From contig NZ_BLLN01000005.1 of the NCBI RefSeq assembly GCF_011170125.1, positions 2,586,501-2,650,500 on the forward strand: DNA of 64,000 nucleotides, given 5' to 3'. Made by a program: the position numbers and the translations under genes. Source of the DNA: Streptomyces diastaticus subsp. diastaticus. GTDB lineage: Bacteria; Actinomycetota; Actinomycetes; Streptomycetales; Streptomycetaceae. The notes under the pieces are model-generated. The model ran no database searches. It was not told the DNA's origin and saw nothing but the letters and a program-made list of their open reading frames with translations. This document shows positions 53,200 to 62,111 of the stretch, in pieces; the first letter of the stretch is position 1, and each line of letters opens with the position of its first letter.

Positions 53200-54177
53200 T
53201 CACCCCTCCACCGGGACGGCCTCGGCGAAGCCGCCGTCCACCATCAGGTCGGCCACGGTCTCCAGCTCCGGCGGGCTGCCCGCCAGCCGGTCCAGGAACG
53301 CGTCGAAGTCGTCACCGCAGGGCAGCAGCAGCCGCTCCACACGGTCCTGCACCGACCAGCCGTCCTGGTCGCGCGCGTCGTCGTAGGCGCAGAACCACAC
53401 CGAGCCGGTGCGCTCACCGCGCACCTTGACCGCGAGCAGGCCGCCCTGGACGAAGGCGACGCCCAGGTAGTCCTTGGTGAGGTGGTCGCGCAGGCACTTG
53501 TTGGCGTACACCAGGTCGTTGACGGCGGCCTGGTCGCGCAGGGTCAGGAAGGGCTGGTCGACGAGGAGGCCCAGCTGCGGGTCGAGCGCCACCCCGGCGG
53601 GAGCGCAGCCGCCGGCCGCCTTGAGGAAGTCACGGAAGGCGCCCGGCAGGCGGTAGCCCAGGTCCTCCTCGGCGGCCAGCACCTGCTGCTCGCTGACGGC
53701 CGTACCGCCCTTGGGCAGGGCGAAGTGGGCCGGCCGGGTCTCCTGGAGCGGGCGGGTGCCGCGCTTGCCGTGGTCGACGGCGGTGGTGGCGAGCCCGGCG
53801 TGGTGCCGCAGCAGCGCCTTGACCTCGACGGGGACCAGTTCGAGCCGGCGGGTGCGCGCGACGTGGTGCCAGGTCCAGCCGTGCGGGGTGGCGACGGCGG
53901 GAAGCGTCTCCCACAGTTCGTGGCCGGCGGCGGCGAGCGCCGCGTTGGCCGACACGTAGTCCGTCAGGCGCAGTTCGTCCACCCCGAAGCCCTCGGGCGG
54001 TTCGGCGATCTCGACGGCCGCGCGCGCGTACGGCGAGAAGTCCGGGTAGCCGTCGCCGTCGACGCGCACCCCGGCGGGGTGGCGCTTCGCGCGGACCGGG
54101 TCCGGGAAGTGCACGACCTGCCCGGCATAGGCCGCGTTCGGCGGCGCGGCCTGCTGCCCGAGCCGACCTGTCGTCAT
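53200..54177 (-). CDS. HNH/LHH-type nuclease domain fused to a SUKH domain
   Basis: 325 residues (ATG 54177, AGGGGG 8 bases upstream). Residues 15-150 resemble the toxin nuclease of the HNH/ENDO VII LHH group: GYPDFSPYARAAVEIAEP and TPHGWTWHHVARTRRLELVP with the WHH and the downstream His of KALLRHHAG. Residues 160-325 form a SUKH-1 (SMI1/KNR4) fold: VSEQQVLAAEEDLGYRLPGA, FRDFLKAAGGC. No secretion or delivery domain is seen. Toxin and immunity folds in one chain suggest a self-neutralised or donor-type protein. It is five bases from the SUKH-4 gene. Confidence 0.8.
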   Translation of the reverse strand: MTTGRLGQQAAPPNAAYAGQVVHFPDPVRAKRHPAGVRVDGDGYPDFSPYARAAVEIAEPPEGFGVDELRLTDYVSANAALAAAGHELWETLPAVATPHGWTWHHVARTRRLELVPVEVKALLRHHAGLATTAVDHGKRGTRPLQETRPAHFALPKGGTAVSEQQVLAAEEDLGYRLPGAFRDFLKAAGGCAPAGVALDPQLGLLVDQPFLTLRDQAAVNDLVYANKCLRDHLTKDYLGVAFVQGGLLAVKVRGERTGSVWFCAYDDARDQDGWSVQDRVERLLLPCGDDFDAFLDRLAGSPPELETVADLMVDGGFAEAVPVEG

Positions 54178-54674
54178 GGCGGTTGCCCCCTGCGGCACTG
54201 TGTTTGGTTCGCGGACAGCGACAGCCTATGCGGTGGTACCGGGCGAGGTCACCGGCCGCCCGCCCCCGAAGCGGGCGGTGACAGGGCCGTCACGAGACCT
54301 CCCGTCCGCCCGCCCGAACCCTCCCCGGGGGACCGGCCCCCGCGCCGCCCGCCGGTCGCCCGCCCCTTCGTACGCGCTTGCGCCCCCGCCCCCCTCCGTG
54401 GGACCCGCCCGGCCCGCGCCCCGGCCACCCACCCACCTCCCCACGAAAGCCGCATCACGCCCCAACCAGCACCAACACCCGATCCCGGGCCGCCTCTTGA
54501 CCCCGTGCCGGTCGCGCACCCCGTGTCCCGGCACCGCCACAACCTCGCGACACGTACGCCGCAACCCGGCCCCCGCTTCGCCCCGGGCCCCCCGATTTGG
54601 CAGGGTGGACCCGCAAACCGGGGGGCGTGGCACCCGTGGCGGCGACCACGGGCACGGGAGGGACGAGCACCACG
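54178..54674. other. Intergenic region between divergent toxin-like genes
   Basis: About 500 bases between the leftward nuclease-SUKH gene and the rightward YwqJ-like gene. Both promoters must lie here. I see no gene and no confident -10/-35 pair. The part 54470-54620 is somewhat less GC-rich. Confidence 0.4.
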
Positions 54675-55508
54675 ATGCGTACCGTTTGGCGCAGTACCGA
54701 CGACGAGACACCGGCAGGCCGGACCGGCGACTCCGGCCCGGCCCCCGGCCGCACCCCGGGCCCGGAACGCCTCGGCGTACGCCCCGGGCACACCGGGCAC
54801 CTCGGCGCGCCCGCGGCGTCCGGACCGGCCACCCGGCCCCGGGGAGCCGACCGCTCCTTCGGCTTCACCGCCCCGGCGAACGTCCGGCCCGCCGCCCGCT
54901 TCGGCTCCGCCGCCGGGGACCCGGGCCGGGCAGCGCGGACCGGCGGCCCCACCCTCACCCTCGCCACCGGCACGGCCGCCGAGCCGGCCGCCGGTGCCCC
55001 CGGCGTCCCCGCCCCGTCGCCCTCGCCGGAGGCGGCGGGGGACCCGCGGGTCGGCTGGAGCAGCACCGCGCCGGTGCCGTTCCTGCGCCACCGGCGGGAC
55101 GGCATCCTGCCCGCGGTCGCCGCCGCGCTCTCCTGCCGCGGGATCACCCTGACCGCGACGGCGAGCCGCACCGACCGGACGCCCGGCCTGCACCCCCTCG
55201 TCCAGGACTTCCTGGACACCCTCACCAGCGACCGGCGGGAACGGTTCACCGGGCGGTGTGCGGAAACGATCCTGATCTCGCGCCGCATCACCGGGGCGGA
55301 CGAGACGCGCTCCAAACGCGCCGCCCGCAAACCGATGACGGTGGGCGAGGCCCGCAAAGCGCTCAAGCACGCCAAGCTCACCACCCGCCGCATCCGCGAG
55401 GACGGCGACCCGCTGCACGGCGCCTTCGCCCCGCCCTGCCGCAGTTGCGCCGCGCTCGCCGCGCACTTCGGCGTCCATGTCGTCGACCCCGCCCCGGACG
55501 AGAGCTGA
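54675..55508 (+). CDS. YwqJ-like deaminase domain protein
   Basis: 277 residues. Residues 1-130 are disordered, Pro/Gly/Ala-rich. Residues 135-275 match the YwqJ-related deaminases of polymorphic toxin systems: HRRDGILPAVAAALSCRGIT, HPLVQDFLDTLTSDRRERFT, GRCAETILISRRITG (zinc Cys and catalytic Glu in CAE) and FAPPCRSCAALAAHFGV (the paired zinc Cys). It has no signal peptide or delivery domain. The TGA overlaps the ATG of a SUKH-3 gene, a textbook toxin-immunity arrangement. Confidence 0.85.
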   Translation: MRTVWRSTDDETPAGRTGDSGPAPGRTPGPERLGVRPGHTGHLGAPAASGPATRPRGADRSFGFTAPANVRPAARFGSAAGDPGRAARTGGPTLTLATGTAAEPAAGAPGVPAPSPSPEAAGDPRVGWSSTAPVPFLRHRRDGILPAVAAALSCRGITLTATASRTDRTPGLHPLVQDFLDTLTSDRRERFTGRCAETILISRRITGADETRSKRAARKPMTVGEARKALKHAKLTTRRIREDGDPLHGAFAPPCRSCAALAAHFGVHVVDPAPDES

Positions 55509-56023
55509 TGCCGAACCGCACCTCCACGACCCGCTTCCCCATCACCGTGGACGCCGCACTGCGCGCCGCCGGGTGGCAGCCGGGCCGCTGGGACATCGAG
55601 CAGGCGGAGATCTGGGCCGACGCCCTGCGCGCCCACACCACCCCCGGTGGCCACCAGCACTCCGTCACCCCGGCCGCCGTGGAGTCCTGGGCGGAATTCG
55701 GCGGCCTGCGCATCGCCCCCAAGGGACCGGGCCGCCAGCTGACCCCGAGCACCTTCCGCATCGACCCCTTGGCCGGCCTGCACATGGCCCGCACCCTCGG
55801 CGACCTCGGCCGCGCCCTGGAGAGCGAGCTGTGCCCCCTCGGCGAGGAGAGCACGGGCGACGACACGGCCCCCCAGGCCCTCCTCGCCATCGACACCGAG
55901 GGCCGCGTCTACGCCATCGACCACACCGGCGACTGGTACCTCGGCGCCGACATCGACGCCGCCCTCACGACCCTCCTCTCGGGCACTCCGCCGATAAGGC
56001 TCACGGTGACGTCGGCCGAGTAG
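55508..56023 (+). CDS. SUKH-3 family immunity-like protein
   Basis: 171 residues: TRFPITVDAALRAAGWQPGR WDIEQAEIWADAL, AVESWAEFGGLRIAPKGPGR and YAIDHTGDWYLGADIDAALT are the SUKH-3 landmarks (GW.PGR near the N-terminus, EFGGL in the middle). SUKH-3 proteins are expected to neutralise deaminase or nuclease toxins encoded next to them. Its ATG overlaps the deaminase stop by one base, so coupled expression is likely. Confidence 0.88.
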   Translation: MPNRTSTTRFPITVDAALRAAGWQPGRWDIEQAEIWADALRAHTTPGGHQHSVTPAAVESWAEFGGLRIAPKGPGRQLTPSTFRIDPLAGLHMARTLGDLGRALESELCPLGEESTGDDTAPQALLAIDTEGRVYAIDHTGDWYLGADIDAALTTLLSGTPPIRLTVTSAE

Positions 56024-56101
56024 GACTCGCGGCAAAGGAACCGGGCAGGGCTCATGGCGGGGTGACCGAGCAGGCCCACGGCGGAGACGGACCGAGCCGG
56101 T

Positions 56102-56250
56102 CCGGCACCGGGTCGAACCCAGCCGTCCGGCGCCTGAGGACACCGCCCGCCCGGCACGGGGACGGACCGGCCCGGCCGGCGCAGGAGCAGACCACCCGTC
56201 CGGCACGAGGACAGAACCGGTCCCGCCGGCGCATGAGCACACCGTCGGCG
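56102..56250. repeat. Degenerate 24-26-bp tandem repeat, six copies
   Basis: CCGGCRC-type cores start at 56102, 56127, 56151, 56176, 56200 and 56226. Copies alternate between CCGGCAC and CCGGCGC, giving a higher-order unit of about 49 bp repeated three times, each with a GAG(G/C)ACA-like middle. It lies in the 446-base gap (56024-56469) between the SUKH-3 gene and the kinase; no gene is visible in that gap. Confidence 0.7.
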
Positions 56251-56469
56251 CGGGCCTGGCGCGCCCGGGCCCGAGGGAGCGGCCCAGTCGGCGCCGCCCG
56301 GCCCCGACGGCCTGTCCGGCGGATCCTCGGGGCACGGCCCGCGGCGTCCGGTGCGTGCTCCCGGCGTGCGCCCGGCTCTCCCTCGTACCGCACGTACTCG
56401 GGGCATTCGGGCGTGCGGCGAGAGTGGGTGCCAGGCGTCGCGGGCCCGCGAGGATCCGCCGGACAGGCC

Positions 56470-57804
56470 CTAGCCCTCGCGCGCGGCCGGCACCGCGGGG
56501 CGGGCGGGCAGCACGGCCGACACCCGGAACCCCCCGGCCTCGGTCTCGCCGGAGACGAACACCCCGCCCAGTGCGAGCACCCGCTCGCGCATACCGACCA
56601 GCCCGTTGCCCCCGCTGGGCAACAAGGCCGGGGCCTCGTCCCGGGCGGGCGGCGGCCCGTTCTCGACCTGCATGGCGACCTCGTCCCCCCGGTGCGCGAG
56701 CCGCACGACCGCCCCGGCCCCCGCGGCGTGCTTGTGGACGTTGGTCAGCGCCTCCTGCACCACCCGGTACGCGGTCTGCTCGACCTCCGGCGCGTACGCC
56801 CGCTCCTCACCCTGCACCGACAGCTCGACGCTCATCCCGGCGGCCCGGGAGTGGCCGAGCAGTTCCTCCAGCTCGGCCAGCGAGGGGCCGTCCTCGGCGG
56901 CGCCCGCCCGGGTCGCGGCCGCGGCCGCGGCCACACCGACGGCCGCGAGCGGCACGACCGCGCGCACCGAGCCGCCGAGCGCCTCCCCGGCGCGCAGCAC
57001 GCCGAGCATCTCCCGCAGCTCGGTGAGGGCCTGGCGGCCCATGTCGCCGACGAGTGCCGCGTTCTTCACCGCCTTCTGCGGGTCCTTGAGCGCGACCGCC
57101 TGCACGGCCGCGGCGTGCACCACCATGAGGCTGACCCGGTGGGCCACCACGTCGTGCATCTCGCGGGCGATCCGGGTCCGCTCCTCGCCGCGCGCCCAGT
57201 CGGCGCGTTCCTCGGCCCGTTCGGCCAGGAGCTGCAACTCGGTCTCCAGGCTGTCCGCCCTGTCCCTGAGGCTCTCCATCAGCCGGCGCCGCGCTCCCAC
57301 GTACAGCCCGAGCAGCACGGGGGGCGCGGTCATCGCCACCGAGGCCAGGACGGACATCAGCGGGACGAACCAGGTGTCGATACGGGTGCCGGACATGCCC
57401 CCGCCGACGCCCTGGTGGGTCCGCATCAGCGTGACGATCAGGGTGGCGGCCAGGGACATCCCCGTGGTCACCCCGATGATGCGGCGCGGCACCTGCGAGG
57501 CGGCCAGGGTGTAGAGGCCGACCGTCGCCAGCAGGAACCCCATCTCGGCCGGCGTGACCGCGATGGCGACCAGCACCACCGCCACCGGCCACCGCCGCCG
57601 CACCACCAGCACGGCTCCGGCGACGACGCCGAGCAACACCCCGATCCCCGCCGGGAGCCCGGCGCCCTCGGCGAACGGCACGCCCTCCACAGCGCATTCC
57701 AGGGCCGACCCCAGGGCCAGCCCCACGTCCAGGACGGCGCTTCGCCGCCGCTCCCACCACCACGGCCCCCCGGCCGCGCGGTGCTCTTCCCCCGTCGTGG
57801 TCAT
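56470..57804 (-). CDS. NarL/DesK-type sensor histidine kinase (orphan)
   Basis: 444 residues with about five or six N-terminal membrane segments (GIGVLLGVVAGAVLVV, LMSVLASVAMTAPPVLLGLYV), a coiled linker, the HisKA_3 phosphoacceptor REMHDVVAHRVSLMVVHA, and the ATP domain with N-box NVHKHAAGAGAVVRLAHRGD and G-box GGNGLVGMRERVLALGG. Kinases of this class normally lie beside a LuxR-type response regulator; none is in the flanking sequence, so the partner is elsewhere. The stimulus is unknown. Confidence 0.92.
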   Translation of the reverse strand: MTTTGEEHRAAGGPWWWERRRSAVLDVGLALGSALECAVEGVPFAEGAGLPAGIGVLLGVVAGAVLVVRRRWPVAVVLVAIAVTPAEMGFLLATVGLYTLAASQVPRRIIGVTTGMSLAATLIVTLMRTHQGVGGGMSGTRIDTWFVPLMSVLASVAMTAPPVLLGLYVGARRRLMESLRDRADSLETELQLLAERAEERADWARGEERTRIAREMHDVVAHRVSLMVVHAAAVQAVALKDPQKAVKNAALVGDMGRQALTELREMLGVLRAGEALGGSVRAVVPLAAVGVAAAAAATRAGAAEDGPSLAELEELLGHSRAAGMSVELSVQGEERAYAPEVEQTAYRVVQEALTNVHKHAAGAGAVVRLAHRGDEVAMQVENGPPPARDEAPALLPSGGNGLVGMRERVLALGGVFVSGETEAGGFRVSAVLPARPAVPAAREG

Positions 57805-58042
57805 ACGCCCCAGCGTACGGGTGCGGCCTGCGACAATTCCGGCGAGTACGGCGTCCCGCGCCGGACTCCCGCCGTCCCGGCCCCGGCGGCGGCCCGGCCG
57901 CCGGACCGGCCGGAGGGGCCCGTGCGTACCGGCGGGGGCGCCTGGCCGGGGTGGATCGTCGCGCCGAGGCGCGAGGTTGGGGCATAGTGGTGTCGCGCGG
58001 ACAGGGGCCGATCATGGATGGGCCCCTCGCGCGGGCGTACCG

Positions 58043-58113
58043 TCCCGGGTCGTCTAATGGCAGGACAAATGGTTTTGGTCCATTGAATGAGGGTTCGATT
58101 CCTTCCCCGGGAG
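58043..58113 (+). tRNA. tRNA-Gln (TTG anticodon)
   Basis: Cloverleaf by eye: acceptor TCCCGGG pairs with CCCGGGA (58106-58112). The anticodon stem AATGG/CCATT encloses the loop TTTTGGT, giving anticodon TTG (reads CAA). The T-arm contains GGTTCGATTCC. The CCA end is not fully encoded. It lies between the divergent kinase gene and glmU. Confidence 0.95.
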
Positions 58114-58140
58114 CACGTCGGCTCCTTCTCGGGAGCACCC

Positions 58141-58173
58141 AGCGGGTCCCGGCCGTGTCGGCCGGGACCCGCT
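58141..58173 (+). terminator. Hairpin after tRNA-Gln
   Basis: Perfect 14-bp arms (58141-58154, 58160-58173) around a 5-base loop, 28 bases after the tRNA and 80 bases before glmU. Confidence 0.88.
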
Positions 58174-58255
58174 GCGCGTTCCGGGGCGCCCGGGCTCCGC
58201 GGAGGCTCCCCGGTATCCTGCGGGTGACCATCACCCGAAGCCGAAGGGCACATCC

Positions 58256-59701
58256 GTGAGCGCCATCCGCCCGGCAGCCGTCATCGTCCTCGCAGCGGGT
58301 GAGGGCACCCGTATGAAGTCGGCCACTCCCAAGGTCCTGCACGAGATCTCCGGCCGTTCGCTGGTGGGCCACGTGCTCACCGCCGCCCATGAGCTGGACC
58401 CGGCCGAGCTGGTCGTCGTCGTCGGCCACGCCCGCGAGCGGGTCACCGCCCATCTCGCCGAGGCGCACCCCGGCGTCCGCACCGCCCACCAGCAGGAGCA
58501 GAACGGCACCGGCCACGCCGTCCGTACCGCCCTCGCCGAGCTGGGCGGCTCCGTCGACGGCACCGTGGTCGTCGTCTGCGGCGACACCCCGCTGCTGACC
58601 GGCGCCACGCTGGCCGCGCTGGCCGAGGGCCACGCCAAGGACGGCAACGCCGTCACCGTGCTGACCGCCGAGGTCCCCGACGCCACCGGGTACGGCCGGA
58701 TCATCCGGGACACGCAGGGCGCGGTCACCGCGATCGTCGAGCACAAGGACGCCACCGCCGAGCAGCGCTCCGTACGCGAGATCAACTCCGGCGTCTTCGC
58801 CTTCGACGGCCGCCTGCTCGCCGAGGCGCTGGCCGCCGTGCGCACCGACAACAGCCAGGGCGAGGAGTACCTCACCGACGTCCTCGGCATCCTGCGCGGC
58901 GCGGGCCACCGGGTGGGCGCCTCGCTCGCCGCCGACCACCGCGAGATCGCCGGCATCAACAACCGCGTCCAGCTCGCCGCCGCCCGCCGCGTCCTCAACG
59001 ACCGCCTGCTGGAGCGCGCCATGCTGGCCGGCGTCACGGTGGTCGACCCGGCCTCCACCTGGATCGACGCGACGGTCACTTTCGGCCAGGACGCCCTGGT
59101 CCACCCCGGCACCCAGTTGCTGGGCACCACGCACGTCGCCGAGGGCGCGGAGGTCGGCCCGAACACCCGGCTGACCGACACCGCGGTCGGCGAGGGCGCC
59201 CGGGTCGACAACACGGTCGCCCTCGGAGCGGAGATCGGACCGGAGGCCAGTGTCGGCCCGTTCGCCTACCTGCGCCCCGGCACCCGCCTGGCCCGGTCCG
59301 CGAAGGCGGGCACGTACGTCGAGATGAAGAACGCCACGATCGGCGAGGGCACCAAGGTCCCGCACCTGAGCTACGTGGGCGACGCCACCATCGGCGACCA
59401 CAGCAACATCGGCGCCGCCAGCGTCTTCGTCAACTACGACGGCGTGAACAAGCACCACACCACGATCGGCAGCCACTGCCGCACCGGATCGGACAACATG
59501 TTTGTGGCACCGGTCACGCTCGGGGACGGCGTCTACACCGCCGCCGGGTCCGTGATCACGAAGGACGTGCCGTCCGGCGCTCTGGCCGTGGCCCGGGGCC
59601 AGCAAAGGAATATCGACGGCTGGGTGGCCCGCAAGCGGCCCGGCAGCGCCGCCGCGAAGGCCGCGGAGAGCGGCGCCGAGGAGACTCCGGCCGAAAGCTG
59701 A
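58256..59701 (+). CDS. glmU: Bifunctional UDP-GlcNAc pyrophosphorylase/GlcN-1-P acetyltransferase
   Basis: A 481-residue GlmU for the last two steps to UDP-GlcNAc, precursor of peptidoglycan. The N-terminal uridylyltransferase domain has [20 protein letters not shown] and VCGDTPLL; the C-terminal left-handed beta-helix has hexapeptide repeats, with [12 protein letters not shown] and the catalytic His region [15 protein letters not shown] short Ala/Glu-rich tail ends the protein. GTG 58256 is followed by [11 protein letters not shown]; the upstream GAAGGGC serves as a weak ribosome binding site. Confidence 0.97.
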   Translation: MSAIRPAAVIVLAAGEGTRMKSATPKVLHEISGRSLVGHVLTAAHELDPAELVVVVGHARERVTAHLAEAHPGVRTAHQQEQNGTGHAVRTALAELGGSVDGTVVVVCGDTPLLTGATLAALAEGHAKDGNAVTVLTAEVPDATGYGRIIRDTQGAVTAIVEHKDATAEQRSVREINSGVFAFDGRLLAEALAAVRTDNSQGEEYLTDVLGILRGAGHRVGASLAADHREIAGINNRVQLAAARRVLNDRLLERAMLAGVTVVDPASTWIDATVTFGQDALVHPGTQLLGTTHVAEGAEVGPNTRLTDTAVGEGARVDNTVALGAEIGPEASVGPFAYLRPGTRLARSAKAGTYVEMKNATIGEGTKVPHLSYVGDATIGDHSNIGAASVFVNYDGVNKHHTTIGSHCRTGSDNMFVAPVTLGDGVYTAAGSVITKDVPSGALAVARGQQRNIDGWVARKRPGSAAAKAAESGAEETPAES

Positions 59702-59844
59702 CCGGAAACGGCCGCGCCTGACACGGCGTACCGTGATAGATGCACGCGATTTGGCTGGCTCGCAGTTCCGAGGTCTGGCACGTCAGGGGTGTCCGGACCG
59801 GGGCGGGTGCAGCGGCGGAAGATTCGTCTGAGGAGACAAGTGCT

Positions 59845-60819
59845 GTGACCGGGATCAAGACGACCGGCGAGAAGAAGCTGATGCTCTTCTCCGGCCGCGC
59901 CCACCCCGAGCTTGCCGAGGAGGTCGCCCACCAGCTGGGGGTCGGTCTCGTACCGACCAAGGCATTCGATTTCGCCAACGGCGAGATCTACGTGCGGTTC
60001 CAGGAGTCCGCGCGCGGCGCGGACTGCTTCCTGATGCAGAGCCACACCGCCCCGATCAACAAGTGGATCATGGAACAGCTGATCATGATCGACGCTCTGA
60101 AGCGGGCCTCCGCGCGGAGCATCACCGTGATCGTCCCGTTCTACGGCTATGCCCGCCAGGACAAGAAGCACCGCGGCCGCGAGCCCATCTCGGCCCGCCT
60201 CATCGCGGACCTGCTGAAGACGGCGGGTGCCGACCGCATCCTCACCGTCGACCTGCACACCGACCAGATCCAGGGCTTCTTCAACGGCCCCGTCGACCAC
60301 CTCTTCGCCCTCCCGATCCTGGCGGACTACGTGGGCACCAAGGTCGACCGCTCCAAGCTCACCATCGTCTCCCCCGACGCCGGCCGTGTCCGCGTGGCCG
60401 ACCGCTGGTGCGACCGCCTCGGCGCCCCGCTGGCCATCGTCCACAAGCGGCGCGACAAGGACGTGGCCAACCAGGTCACCGTCCACGAGGTCGTCGGTGA
60501 CGTCGAGGGCCGCGTCTGCGTCCTGGTCGACGACATGATCGACACCGGCGGCACCATCTGCGCCGCCGCCGACGCCCTCTACGCCCACGGCGCCGAGGAA
60601 GTCATCGTCACCGCCACCCACGGCGTCCTCTCCGGCCCCGCCGCCGACCGCCTGAAGAACTCCAAGGTCAGCGAGTTCGTCCTCACCAACACCCTCCCCA
60701 CCCCCAACGAACTGGAGCTGGACAAGGTCACCGTCCTCTCCATCGCCCCCCTGATCGCCCGCGCGGTCCGCGAGGTCTTCGAGGACGGCTCGGTCACCAG
60801 CCTGTTCGAGGAGGAGTAA
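59845..60819 (+). CDS. prs: Ribose-phosphate pyrophosphokinase
   Basis: A 324-residue PRPP synthetase, making PRPP for nucleotide, His and Trp synthesis. Landmarks: LFSGRAHPELAEEVAHQLGV, FANGEIYVRFQESARG, the ATP-site loop YGYARQDKKHRGREPISAR and the PRPP-binding signature VLVDDMIDTGGTICAAADAL. GTG 59845 follows AGGAGA and gives the standard TGIKTTGEKKLML start; the upstream frame is not conserved in character. It follows glmU as in other Streptomyces. Confidence 0.97.
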   Translation: MTGIKTTGEKKLMLFSGRAHPELAEEVAHQLGVGLVPTKAFDFANGEIYVRFQESARGADCFLMQSHTAPINKWIMEQLIMIDALKRASARSITVIVPFYGYARQDKKHRGREPISARLIADLLKTAGADRILTVDLHTDQIQGFFNGPVDHLFALPILADYVGTKVDRSKLTIVSPDAGRVRVADRWCDRLGAPLAIVHKRRDKDVANQVTVHEVVGDVEGRVCVLVDDMIDTGGTICAAADALYAHGAEEVIVTATHGVLSGPAADRLKNSKVSEFVLTNTLPTPNELELDKVTVLSIAPLIARAVREVFEDGSVTSLFEEE

Positions 60820-60884
60820 CCACTCCCCGTACGGAGCCACCCGCCCGGCAGACCGGGGGAGACTCCGCAGGAACGCTTTTGCGA

Positions 60885-60921
60885 CGCAAGGCCCGGCACC
60901 CTTCCAGGTCCGGGCCTTGCG
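60885..60921 (+). terminator. Hairpin after prs
   Basis: Perfect 12-bp arms CGCAAGGCCCGG (60885-60896) and complement (60910-60921) around 13 bases, 65 bases past the prs stop. It is preceded by a short T-run (CTTTT). Confidence 0.82.
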
Positions 60922-60955
60922 CCTACCCGGCCGGCCCCGCTGCCAGGACGGCCCC

Positions 60956-61270
60956 GTGGACCACGTGGAACGCGCCAGGACCGAGACCGTCGCCCACTAC
61001 CGGGCCCTCGACGAACACGCCGCCTTCCGGCAGCACTTCCGCCACGCCGACGAGGACGGCAACCTCTGGTACTTCGAGGCCGTCCCCGACCGCGGCGAAC
61101 TGGTCGTCGTCAGGCAAGCCGAACTGACCCCGTCCGGCCGACTCCTCCGCTACGACTGGCGACACCTGGAGGACGAACACGGCTTCCTGACGGACCAGCC
61201 GATCGACCTCGCCGAGGACCCGGTCGAGGTCATCGCGGCGGAGGAGTTCCGGCGGGTGTGGGCGGGGTGA
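60956..61270 (+). CDS. Small hypothetical protein
   Basis: 104 acidic residues: GTG 60956 then DHVERARTETVAHYRALDEH, FRHADEDGNLWYFEAVPDRG, ELVVVRQAELTPSGRLLRYD, WRHLEDEHGFLTDQP. The alternation of strands suggests a small beta-rich fold. No family recognised. It starts 34 bases after the prs terminator hairpin. Confidence 0.65.
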   Translation: MDHVERARTETVAHYRALDEHAAFRQHFRHADEDGNLWYFEAVPDRGELVVVRQAELTPSGRLLRYDWRHLEDEHGFLTDQPIDLAEDPVEVIAAEEFRRVWAG

Positions 61271-61412
61271 GCGTGCCGCGCTCCGGGCACCGGTCCGCCA
61301 CCCCGCTGAAGGGGCCGCCGGAGACGGCCACCGCCTGGCAGGCACCCCGGAGCGGGGCACGGGCCCCTGATCCGTGCGGCCACCGCCCCGCGCCCCGGGC
61401 TCGCCGACAGCC

Positions 61413-61841
61413 TCAGAGCTGCCGCTTGGCCTCCCTCACCGGCCCGGCTGTCCCGTCCCTGGTGCGCTCCCGCCGCCCGTCCAGATCCTCCCGGTCCCGC
61501 GCCCTGTGCACCTCGGAGACCTCGTCCGGCAGGCGGGAGCCCGTGCGCCCCAGTCCCTCGTCCGCGGTCAGCGTCTGGACGCGGAAAGGAGCCTCCTGGG
61601 CGCGGGTGCGGAGGTCGTAGCCGCGGATGCGGACCGCGTCGGGGTCTTCCGGGGCGGGACTCGTGACGGCGGAACCAGAGGTGGATGAGGCAGCGGCGGT
61701 GGTCGACGAGGCGCCGGCGTAGGTGACGTAGGCGTCGAGGCGTTCCTGGCGGAGTTTTTCGTCGCGGGTGAAGCGGTGGCCGCGTTCGGCGGTGCCGCGC
61801 TGGGTGGCGGCGGAGCCGAGGAGCGTTCCCAGGACGGCTGT
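61413..61841 (-). pseudogene. Remnant of an actinomycete coiled/helical membrane-anchored protein
   Basis: On the minus strand TAVLGTLLGSAATQRGTAER starts abruptly at 61841 without ATG, GTG or TTG in frame back to a stop. It continues RGHRFTRDEKLRQERLDAYV and ends REAKRQL at a TGA (61413-61415). The middle 17 codons read low-complexity Ser/Thr/Ala; one base shifted they read LVDHRRCLIHLWFRRHES, matching the family pattern as I recall it. So a deletion followed by a compensating insertion has scrambled the centre, and the start is lost. Confidence 0.55.
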
Positions 61842-62111
61842 CGCGCCGGCGCGACGGATTCCACCCGGTACGGGATCACAGGCGCGGCCGCTTGTCTCCG
61901 GTGCGGGCGCGGTCCGCCGTCATCACGGCGCCGGGTGATCGATTTCCGCCGGTTCCCCGCCCCCGGGTACACTCCCCCTGTTGCTCGGCGAGGGACGCCA
62001 GCCCGGTTCTCCGGCTCGTGGTCCGTTATCGACGCGCTCTTCGTAGCAGGCCGGTCGTGTCAGTCGTGGCCGAGTGACCACCACCGTCGTACCGCTACAC
62101 GAGGAGTGCAC

